Positions 7,279 through 12,598 of a DNA stretch of 12,598 bases are shown here, piece by piece. The position numbers and the translations under genes are program-made. Location of the stretch: contig JAFAEB010000275.1 of NCBI GenBank assembly GCA_023424235.1, forward strand, positions 1-12,598. Reading direction: 5' to 3'. Numbering within the stretch: position 1 is the stretch's first letter; every line of letters starts with the position of its first letter. Under the pieces are notes generated by a model. It ran no database searches, was not told the DNA's origin, and saw only the letters and a list, made by a program, of their open reading frames with translations. The DNA is from Bacillota bacterium (GTDB lineage: Bacteria > Bacillota > Clostridia > Lachnospirales > Lachnospiraceae).

Positions 7279-7313
7279 ATTTTCCTCCTTTCTAAATCAT
7301 ATCTATTTTTTTC

Positions 7314-9086
7314 TTATCTTTCAGTTTTGTATCTTAATTTTTTATTTATTTCTTTCAGTACCTTATCATCTATTTTAAGAACTTTTCGATCATAGGTTAA
7401 TAAGCCATTTATCTCTTCTTCAATATCAGTAAGTTGAGTATAAACGGATGCACTTAAACATTTATTCATTGCGGGTATTATTTTTTTCTCATACAATCTT
7501 TTATATGCAGTGGTTAAATCACCTTTCGTCTTATAGGTTCGATATCCATAAGATTTATTGCTATAAAAGTGTTTATCAACTCTATAAACATATCCTCCAA
7601 ACTCGGATAAGATTACAGCTCTATCTTCTGGAGTAAAACGAAATCTAGTAAAATAAATATGATGACTTTTAACATCTCCACCTTTTTGGTCGAACCAACC
7701 ACTAGCATGATCAATTGTACGTGTTTTATCTAACTTTCTAATTTCATCAACGACTTTTAGAGAATCAAACTGTCCCCAACCTTCATTAAAGGGTACCCAC
7801 ATAGCGATGGAGGTAAAATGATATAAAGAAGAAATCATATCCTTAAGCTCAAGCATATATTCCTCTTTGCCTTCTTTATCCCTTCTACTAAATAAATGAT
7901 AGTTATTGTCCTTTATATAATCAGCTAAAATAGGTAGCACATTTGGAAAGTAAGTTACAAAATTACTGTTATAATTACTGCCACCATTAACCATATCCTG
8001 CCACACTAACATACCTATTTTATCACAATGATAATACCAGCGTAATGGTTCAACTTTAGCATGCTTTCGTAGCATATTAAAACCTAGCTCTTTGGCTTTT
8101 ATAATATCATAGCGAAGTGCTTCATCCGTAGGTGCTGTATATAAACCTTCTGGCCAATAGCCCTGATCTAATAATCCATTATGAAAATATGGTTTATTAT
8201 TTAAGAATAGTCTTGTAATACCTTTCTCATCTTTACCAATGGAATATTTACGCATACCAACGTAACTTAAAACCTTATCATGTAATAAGCTGATATTAAT
8301 TGTATATAAATGTGGACTTTCAGGAGACCAAGGTTTCACATTTTTTATTTCGATATCCTTAGAATAAGCTTCTTCTTTCCTTAGTAGCTCTTTAGCAACC
8401 ATGTTTTTACCATCATAAATTTCCACGAAACAATAAAGATTAGCTTGTTCTTCATCTCCTACTACAAAACATTGAATTCGCACTTTGCTGTCATCAAACA
8501 AAGGCGTCACCTTAAGATCATTTATATAAACTGCTGGAACTACTTCCATCCACACTGTCTGCCATATACCACTCTGCGGTGTGTAAAACATACCACTACA
8601 TTCTAATTTTTGTTTACCCCTTGTATGATAAGAGCTATCCGTTACATCACGAACATACACATGAATACTATTTTCCTTCTCCTCTAAATAAGAGGTAATC
8701 TCAACAGAAAACGGAAGGTATCCTCCCATATGTTCTTTTACCATATGTCCATTGATAAATACTCTTGCGTATTGATCTACTGCACCAAAATGTAATATAA
8801 GTCTTTCCCCATTCTTCATATTGGGAGTATGAAAGGTACGATAATACCACAAAGATTCATCAGGCATTAGGATTCTTTCTACTCCAGATAATTTTGCTTC
8901 TGGTGAAAAGGGTACCAATATATTTCCATCATAATTCATTGGAATCTCTTCTGTATTGGTAAAGGCATAGTTCCAATATCCATTTAAGTTAATATAACTA
9001 TCTCTCAATAAATTTGGTCTGGGATATTCGGTAAGTATATTATTCTTATCCATGTTTTCACTAAAGATAGTGGTTAATTGGTTCAT
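7314..9086 (-). CDS. Glycoside hydrolase family 2 protein (beta-galactosidase/glucuronidase-like), cytoplasmic
   Basis: A retaining exo-glycosidase of family 2. The order is an N-terminal sugar-binding jelly-roll domain (about 20-185, with LNGYWNYAF and GAVDQYARVFINGH), an immunoglobulin-like domain (about 186-285) and a TIM barrel (about 290-590). The catalytic acid/base is E435 in VPFNEGWGQ and the nucleophile is E495 in ILSEFGGY, both present, so the enzyme should be active. There is no signal peptide, hence intracellular action on imported oligosaccharide or glycoside. At 590 residues it lacks the extra C-terminal domains of LacZ. The sequence does not tell which sugar is released. The ATG at 9086 follows AAGGAG at 5 bases, and a good promoter lies 38-66 bases upstream. 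The next transcription unit on the same strand is a family-5 importer, so a nutritional link is possible but unproven. Confidence 0.93.
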   Translation of the reverse strand: MNQLTTIFSENMDKNNILTEYPRPNLLRDSYINLNGYWNYAFTNTEEIPMNYDGNILVPFSPEAKLSGVERILMPDESLWYYRTFHTPNMKNGERLILHFGAVDQYARVFINGHMVKEHMGGYLPFSVEITSYLEEKENSIHVYVRDVTDSSYHTRGKQKLECSGMFYTPQSGIWQTVWMEVVPAVYINDLKVTPLFDDSKVRIQCFVVGDEEQANLYCFVEIYDGKNMVAKELLRKEEAYSKDIEIKNVKPWSPESPHLYTINISLLHDKVLSYVGMRKYSIGKDEKGITRLFLNNKPYFHNGLLDQGYWPEGLYTAPTDEALRYDIIKAKELGFNMLRKHAKVEPLRWYYHCDKIGMLVWQDMVNGGSNYNSNFVTYFPNVLPILADYIKDNNYHLFSRRDKEGKEEYMLELKDMISSLYHFTSIAMWVPFNEGWGQFDSLKVVDEIRKLDKTRTIDHASGWFDQKGGDVKSHHIYFTRFRFTPEDRAVILSEFGGYVYRVDKHFYSNKSYGYRTYKTKGDLTTAYKRLYEKKIIPAMNKCLSASVYTQLTDIEEEINGLLTYDRKVLKIDDKVLKEINKKLRYKTER

Positions 9087-9123
9087 GATTACTCCTTAAC
9101 ATCCAAATTTTTCATTTAAGCTT

Positions 9124-9152
9124 ATTATAATATAAAGAAGAAATAACTACAA
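9124..9152 (-). promoter_or_regulatory. Promoter of the glycosidase gene
   Basis: On the minus strand TTGTAG (9147-9152), a 17-base spacer and a perfect TATAAT (9124-9129) give a standard housekeeping promoter. The start of transcription would fall about 30 bases before the ATG. Confidence 0.7.
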
Positions 9153-9229
9153 GTTACTAAACGGCTATTCAATACAATGAAACACAAAATAATTAATACG
9201 AATCTAGCATAAATCAGACTTAAAACTAT

Positions 9230-9280
9230 AACCCCTAGGACAATAAATCATCTTTAAGCTATTAAGTTTACCTATAGGTT
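9230..9280. promoter_or_regulatory. Pair of short palindromic boxes in the divergent spacer
   Basis: AACCCCTAGG (9230-9239) and CCTATAGGTT (9271-9280) are inverted copies matching at 8 of 10 positions. The second sits inside the perfect palindrome ACCTATAGGT (9270-9279). Their centres are about 41 bases apart, near four helical turns, between the divergent glycosidase and chromate-transporter genes. They are candidate sites for the downstream LysR-type regulator or another factor; this is inferred from position only. Confidence 0.35.
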
Positions 9281-9283
9281 CTA

Positions 9284-9311
9284 TTGAACATATATATTTT
9301 ACATATAAGAT
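9284..9311 (+). promoter_or_regulatory. Possible promoter of the chromate-transporter pair
   Basis: TTGAAC (9284-9289), 16 bases and TAAGAT (9306-9311) form a weak promoter. The palindromic box at 9270-9279 ends just upstream, where an activator would sit. Other AT-rich -10 choices exist. Confidence 0.3.
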
Positions 9312-9355
9312 TTTTTCAATTAAAATTACCATATTACATAAGGAGAGATTAAAAA

Positions 9356-9925
9356 ATGAATAAAGAATATAAAAAATTATGGACTCTTTTTAAAACAATG
9401 TTTATGTTAAGTGCATGTACCTTTGGTGGAGGATTTGTAATTGTTTCACTTATGAAAAAGAAATTTGTAGAAGAATTAAAGTGGCTTGATGAGGATGAGA
9501 TGTTAGATGTAACTGCCATAACCCAATCTTCACCGGGGCCGCTTCCTGTAAACGCTTCGGTTATAATCGGATATCGAATTGCAGGCATTTTAGGATCAGC
9601 AATTGCTGTACTTGGTTCCATCTTGCCACCTATGATTATAATCTCAGTAATTTCATTAGTCTATGATCAGTTTCGCACCAATAGATATATTACCATTGCC
9701 TTACAAGTTATGCGTGCTGGTGTTGCCGCAGTTATCTTTGATGTGGTTATTAACCTTGCTAAAAATGTGTTCAAAACAAGACGCCTTCTTTATATCACAA
9801 TGATGATTATTTCATTTATTTCAACTTATCTATTCGGAGTAAGTGCAATGATAATTATTTTTATATGTCTTGGAATTGGTATTACAGATTTACTTATTGT
9901 ATCAAAGAGAAAGGAGTGTAACTAA
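9356..9925 (+). CDS. Half-size chromate transporter family protein, first of pair
   Basis: Membrane protein of the short-chain CHR (ChrA) family: one CHR domain of about 190 residues instead of the two fused in long ChrA. The N-terminal FGGGFVIV (23-30) and SSPGPLPVN (58-66) are the conserved family motifs, followed by about five membrane segments. Short CHR proteins occur as adjacent pairs that act together, as with the Bacillus subtilis YwrA/YwrB pair known to give chromate resistance only when both are present. Its stop overlaps the start of the second half by one base (TAATG), in keeping with obligate pairing. The ATG follows AAGGAGAG at 8 bases. The native substrate need not be chromate; many clostridial members are uncharacterised anion transporters. 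Confidence 0.92.
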   Translation: MNKEYKKLWTLFKTMFMLSACTFGGGFVIVSLMKKKFVEELKWLDEDEMLDVTAITQSSPGPLPVNASVIIGYRIAGILGSAIAVLGSILPPMIIISVISLVYDQFRTNRYITIALQVMRAGVAAVIFDVVINLAKNVFKTRRLLYITMMIISFISTYLFGVSAMIIIFICLGIGITDLLIVSKRKECN

Positions 9926-10497
9926 TGCTTTTGCTTAAATTATTTTTTTCCTTTATTCAAGTTGGTTTGTTTAGTATTGGTGGAGGTTATGCTGCAATTC
10001 CCCTTATACAGGAGCAAATCGTAAACATTCATGGTCTTATGACCCTTGAGGAATTTTCTGACCTTATAACAGTTGCGGAAATGACACCTGGCCCTATTTC
10101 GATTAACTCTGCCACCTTCGTAGGAATGCGAGTTCAAGGTATTGCTGGTGTTCTTGTATGCACCATAGCTTGTATTATACCTTCCTTCATTATTTGCCTA
10201 TTACTCGCTTACTTTTACTATAAATACCGCACTGTAAAGGGTGTACAGGTTGTACTAGGTGCCTTAAGACCAGCTGTAGTTGCATTAATCGGTTCTGCTG
10301 GTGCTTCCATTCTTATGTTAGGACTTTTTCAAACTAATATTTTTTCTGCTTCCATATCTGATCTTAGATTTGTTGAACTTGGAATTTTTATAATATCATT
10401 ATATATACTTAGAAAATATAAAACGGGTGCTATATCTATTATACTCGGAAGCGGAGTCGTAGGGACTCTTATCTATTTAGCATTACCCCTTCTGTAA
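9925..10497 (+). CDS. Half-size chromate transporter family protein, second of pair
   Basis: Second short CHR protein (190 residues), with the same motifs in its own variant: FSIGGGYAAIP (16-26) and EMTPGPISIN (52-61), then hydrophobic segments to the C-terminal end. It overlaps the first gene by one base, with AAGGAG 9 bases before its ATG, so the two are translated together and probably form a hetero-oligomer in the membrane. The LysR-type gene follows 97 bases later, but that gene has its own promoter, and no terminator is visible between them. Family assignment is firm; the substrate (chromate, sulfate or another anion) is not shown by the sequence. Confidence 0.92.
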   Translation: MLLLKLFFSFIQVGLFSIGGGYAAIPLIQEQIVNIHGLMTLEEFSDLITVAEMTPGPISINSATFVGMRVQGIAGVLVCTIACIIPSFIICLLLAYFYYKYRTVKGVQVVLGALRPAVVALIGSAGASILMLGLFQTNIFSASISDLRFVELGIFIISLYILRKYKTGAISIILGSGVVGTLIYLALPLL

Positions 10498-10518
10498 AGA
10501 GATTTTACTAGTAATAAC

Positions 10519-10546
10519 TTGAAAAAGTTATACCATGTAGTATAAT
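10519..10546 (+). promoter_or_regulatory. Promoter of the LysR-type regulator gene
   Basis: TTGAAA (10519-10524), 16 bases and a perfect TATAAT (10541-10546) form a good housekeeping promoter, 49 bases before the chosen ATG. The palindrome at 10528-10545 overlaps its spacer and -10 box. Confidence 0.65.
10528..10545. promoter_or_regulatory. Palindrome overlapping the regulator promoter, possible autoregulatory operator
   Basis: TTATAC (10528-10533) and GTATAA (10540-10545) are perfect inverted copies with a 6-base centre. The site covers the spacer and -10 of the promoter, a classical position for LysR-type self-repression. It is partly explained by the AT-rich -10 box itself. Confidence 0.4.
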
Positions 10547-10594
10547 TAGCTTTATAATTATTTGATAGCTTCGTTTAGAAAGGATATGAAACTT

Positions 10595-11473
10595 ATGACA
10601 ATACGGCATTTGAAGATATTTATAACTGTAGTTGATAGTGGATCCATGAGTGCCGCAGCTGCTAAGCTTTATATATCGCAACCAACTGTTAGTCAAGCAA
10701 TTGCAGAGCTTGAAAGATATTATGGAATATTGCTCTTTGAACGATTATCTCAAAAACTTTTTATAACCGAATATGGTATAAAACTTCTTTCCTATGCCCG
10801 TCATATTGTTGAATCCTTCGATAATATGGAAAGAGATATGAAGAATGCCACAAATATTACTTCCATTCATATTGGTTGTAGTGTTTCAGTTGGCACCTTT
10901 CTTATAAATGATATACTAAACAAAGCTGAATCAAAACAACTTAATTATGAGGTAAGTGTTACCGTTAATAATACTTCTACTATCGAAGAAAAAATATTAA
11001 GTAACCAAATTGATATTGGCATTATAGAGGGTATAACGAATAGTAGCGATTTAGTACTTATCCCTGTCTTTACGGATAAACTTGTTCTGATATGCGGGAA
11101 AAATCATCCTTTAGCAAAGCAAAGGAAACTGTCATATAAAGATTTAGATGGAGAAACCCTTATATCCCGTGAAAAAGGTAGCTATGAAAGAAATCAATTC
11201 GAAAAATTAGCCAAAGAAAAACATATTTCCTTTAATCGAAGATGGAACTGTACCAACACAGAAGCGATTAAATGTGCTGTCATGAACAATAGGGGGATTG
11301 CTGTTATGTCATCTATGTTAACAAAAAGAGAAGTTAATTCTGGTGATATTGTTTTATTGGATGTAGAGGATCTTCCTATCTACCGAACCATTTATCTGAT
11401 TCACCACAAGAATAAATATATTACGCCATGTATTCAAGAAATAATAAATATTTGTAAGGAGTATGAAACATAA
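10595..11473 (+). CDS. LysR-family transcriptional regulator
   Basis: A DNA-binding regulator with an N-terminal winged helix-turn-helix (about 1-60; MTIRHLKIFITVVDSGSMSA, then AAAKLYISQPTVSQAIAELE containing the recognition helix) and a type 2 periplasmic-binding-like effector domain (about 88-290, starting SIHIGCSVSVG). I chose the ATG at 10595 (292 residues) because AAAGGA lies 10 bases upstream and LysR proteins normally begin a few residues before RHLKIF. A longer frame from TTG at 10562 has no good ribosome site, and the ATG at 10586 is too close to AAAGGA. It follows the CHR pair on the same strand and ends before a strong terminator. It probably controls the CHR genes or itself; the effector is unknown. 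Confidence 0.93.
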   Translation: MTIRHLKIFITVVDSGSMSAAAAKLYISQPTVSQAIAELERYYGILLFERLSQKLFITEYGIKLLSYARHIVESFDNMERDMKNATNITSIHIGCSVSVGTFLINDILNKAESKQLNYEVSVTVNNTSTIEEKILSNQIDIGIIEGITNSSDLVLIPVFTDKLVLICGKNHPLAKQRKLSYKDLDGETLISREKGSYERNQFEKLAKEKHISFNRRWNCTNTEAIKCAVMNNRGIAVMSSMLTKREVNSGDIVLLDVEDLPIYRTIYLIHHKNKYITPCIQEIINICKEYET

Positions 11474-11497
11474 CAGTCTTGCATCTTATACTAAGAT

Positions 11498-11540
11498 AAA
11501 AACAGCAGAAACTTACCGAAAGGAAAGTTCTGCTGTTTTT
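11498..11540. terminator. Strong intrinsic terminator, probably bidirectional
   Basis: AAAAACAGCAGAA (11498-11510) plus CTT pairs with AAG plus TTCTGCTGTTTTT (to 11540), with one bulged A and a 10-base loop, ending in a T run on either strand. It closes the LysR gene on the plus strand and, 71 bases beyond its stop, the DeoR gene on the minus strand. Confidence 0.85.
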
Positions 11541-11611
11541 AGTTTTTGCTATTATAAGTTGTGTAAATTCGATAATCATGATTCTTAATACTAGTAAAAG
11601 GTAACCTTTAT

Positions 11612-12382
11612 CTATTTAACATCTTTATAATAGGTCTCTATCTTCATAGAATTAAATTTTTCCATCCATTTATCATTTAATTTTGTATCCGTTATTACCA
11701 TATCTATATTACTTAAATCACAGATTTTAGTAAATGAAATCTTATCAAATTTTGAGTTATCCACTGCTAAAATCTTTGTATTGGCCGATTGTAACATAAG
11801 CTTCTTTATCTGTGCTTCCATTTCATTGGAATCAGTAATTCCTCTTTCTAAATCCACACCTTTACATGAAATAATAGCTTTATCTACATGATAATTATGG
11901 ATCATTTCCTCTGCTTCATGACCAACTAAGGACAAAGAACCCTCTTTTAAGATACCTCCCGTAGAGAAAACCTTCCATCCAGAAACTTCTGATAATTCTA
12001 ATAAGATTTCAATGGAGTTGGTGATTAAGGTAATATTTTTCTTATTCTTTATGTGTTTTGCAACATATACTGCAGTGGAACTTGCATCCATCATTATATG
12101 GTCACCATCTTCAATCATTGTACTAATAATTTCAGCAATACATTGCTTACTTAACACATTGGCTTTTTTTCTTACCGTATATGGTAAATCCATATTTACA
12201 TTATCATTTATAATTGCTCCGCCATATGTTTTTTTTGCAAGGCCCTGCTTTTCTAGCTTCTCAAGGTCTCTTCGTATTGTTTCTTCTGTGACCTGAAACA
12301 TAGTACTTAGGTCACTAACTAAAACTCTTCCATCTTGTTGCAACATACTTAATATATGATTTCTTCTTTCTATGGCAAGCAT
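11612..12382 (-). CDS. DeoR-family transcriptional regulator of sugar metabolism
   Basis: A regulator with an N-terminal DeoR winged helix-turn-helix (MLAIERRNHILSMLQQDGRV, then VSDLSTMFQVTEETIRRDLEKLEKQG, about 6-48, followed by the usual YGGAI) and a C-terminal sensor domain of the DeoRC/ISOCOT type that binds phosphorylated sugars (about 75-232). Visible sensor motifs are DASST (99-103), TNS (121-123), TGG (141-143) and an acidic/basic patch near NEMEAQIKK (186-194). At 256 residues it has the normal length. The ATG has AGGA 8 bases upstream. It lies 50 bases after a class II sugar-phosphate aldolase, on the same strand, so it most likely represses that sugar pathway and responds to a pathway sugar phosphate. 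It has its own extended -10 promoter plus an inverted repeat. Confidence 0.93.
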   Translation of the reverse strand: MLAIERRNHILSMLQQDGRVLVSDLSTMFQVTEETIRRDLEKLEKQGLAKKTYGGAIINDNVNMDLPYTVRKKANVLSKQCIAEIISTMIEDGDHIMMDASSTAVYVAKHIKNKKNITLITNSIEILLELSEVSGWKVFSTGGILKEGSLSLVGHEAEEMIHNYHVDKAIISCKGVDLERGITDSNEMEAQIKKLMLQSANTKILAVDNSKFDKISFTKICDLSNIDMVITDTKLNDKWMEKFNSMKIETYYKDVK

Positions 12383-12395
12383 TCTTTTATCCTAC

Positions 12396-12416
12396 TTTCA
12401 TTTATAATTTATGAAA
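12396..12416. promoter_or_regulatory. Inverted repeat TTTCAT-N9-ATGAAA, possible DeoR operator
   Basis: Six-base perfect arms around nine bases, with more symmetric matches inside the spacer, lie right after the -10 box and before the regulator's ribosome site. Binding there would block its own transcription. Autorepression is common in the DeoR family; here it is inferred. Confidence 0.45.
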
Positions 12417-12418
12417 AT

Positions 12419-12427
12419 ATTATAGCA
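12419..12427 (-). promoter_or_regulatory. Extended -10 promoter of the DeoR-family gene
   Basis: On the minus strand TGCTATAAT is a perfect extended -10 element located between the aldolase stop and the regulator. No good -35 is visible, as is usual for this promoter type. It allows expression apart from the upstream operon. Confidence 0.55.
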
Positions 12428-12432
12428 CAAAC

Positions 12433-12598
12433 TTATGTATTCGGATAGTTATCAGCAGGATGTCTTCCTGTCATACCAAATTGTTTACGTATTTCATATA
12501 AACGTTCGACTTGTTTTTGGGATAATTCTTGTGGTCCACCAAGTTGTCTTGATATAAATAATAATTGTGCATAAAACTCTAGGGATTCCATCTTATGA
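12433..12598 (-). CDS. Class II aldolase (L-fuculose-phosphate aldolase-like), C-terminal end only
   Basis: The last 54 or so residues of a gene that continues beyond the right edge. The tail reads HKMESLEFYAQLLFISRQLG and then GGPQELSQKQVERLYEIRKQFG, ending GRHPADNYPNT. In class II aldolase/adducin proteins such as E. coli FucA, the same layout (KMESLE-type helix, two hydrophobic helical turns, then a charged VLEKFKTYG-like helix) forms the C-terminus. Such enzymes split sugar-1-phosphates into DHAP and an aldehyde using zinc; the metal ligands lie outside the window. A neighbouring DeoR regulator fits a fucose/rhamnose or related pathway. FucA, RhaD-like and ribulose-phosphate epimerase members cannot be told apart from this fragment. 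Confidence 0.7.
   Translation of the reverse strand, partial: HKMESLEFYAQLLFISRQLGGPQELSQKQVERLYEIRKQFGMTGRHPADNYPNT

Noticed and set aside
9349..9621. Minus-strand open frame opposite the first CHR gene
   Set aside because: It mirrors the CHR coding sequence, has no family character and has no ribosome site.
10562..10594. TTG-initiated extension of the LysR-type protein
   Set aside because: It has no ribosome site in front of the TTG, and its AAAGGA sits inside the extension and serves the ATG at 10595.
11597..11609. AAAGG-TAA-CCTTT palindrome next to the DeoR stop
   Set aside because: The arms are 5 bp with a 3-base loop and no T run; too short to call a terminator when a strong one lies just beyond.
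1..12598. CRISPR arrays, tRNA or rRNA genes, insertion sequences, phage genes
   Set aside because: No regularly spaced repeats, cloverleaf sequences, transposase motifs or terminal inverted repeats flanking a gene were seen.

Overview
The window is AT-rich and has strong AGGAGG-type ribosome sites and tightly packed, mostly unidirectional genes. Protein types such as YtaF (a protein of endospore formers), paired half-size CHR transporters, a UPF0178 protein and a family-5 solute ABC transporter suggest an anaerobic endospore-forming Firmicute, most likely Lachnospiraceae or Clostridium-like. That assignment is an inference from gene content; there is no rRNA in the window.

Region 1 (1-5648, minus strand) is a five-gene ABC importer operon read right to left: lipoprotein solute-binding protein, permease B, permease C, ATPase D, ATPase F (cut by the window edge). 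Junctions are very tight (TAATG overlap between B and C; 1 base between D and F). The exception is the binding-protein/permease junction, which holds a perfect 10-bp hairpin that may set the usual excess of binding protein. The Opp/Dpp family is certain; the substrate (peptide or oligosaccharide) is not.

Region 2 (5649-6127) is a gene-free stretch with a terminator-like hairpin for the ytaF side, a second hairpin/palindrome, and several palindromes that could be operators for the transporter operon.

Region 3 (6128-9086, minus strand) has a cytoplasmic family 2 glycoside hydrolase with both catalytic glutamates, a UPF0178/YaiI protein and a YtaF/MntP-family membrane protein, possibly co-transcribed from a good promoter before the hydrolase. 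YtaF carries a textbook EF-hand-like loop.

Region 4 (9087-11540, plus strand) has two half-size chromate-transporter-family proteins with a 1-base overlap, then a LysR-type regulator with its own promoter and an overlapping palindrome, closed by a strong terminator. The 269-base divergent spacer also holds short palindromes.

Region 5 (11541-12598, minus strand) is a DeoR-family sugar-phosphate-type regulator preceded by the C-terminal end of a class II (fuculose/ribulose-phosphate type) aldolase. It is therefore the edge of a sugar-catabolic locus that continues outside the window. The regulator has its own extended -10 promoter followed by an inverted repeat suited to autorepression.

Nothing here is clearly a new system. 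The most useful leads are the regulatory palindromes, the EF-hand loop in YtaF, and the possible functional link between the transporter and the intracellular glycosidase.
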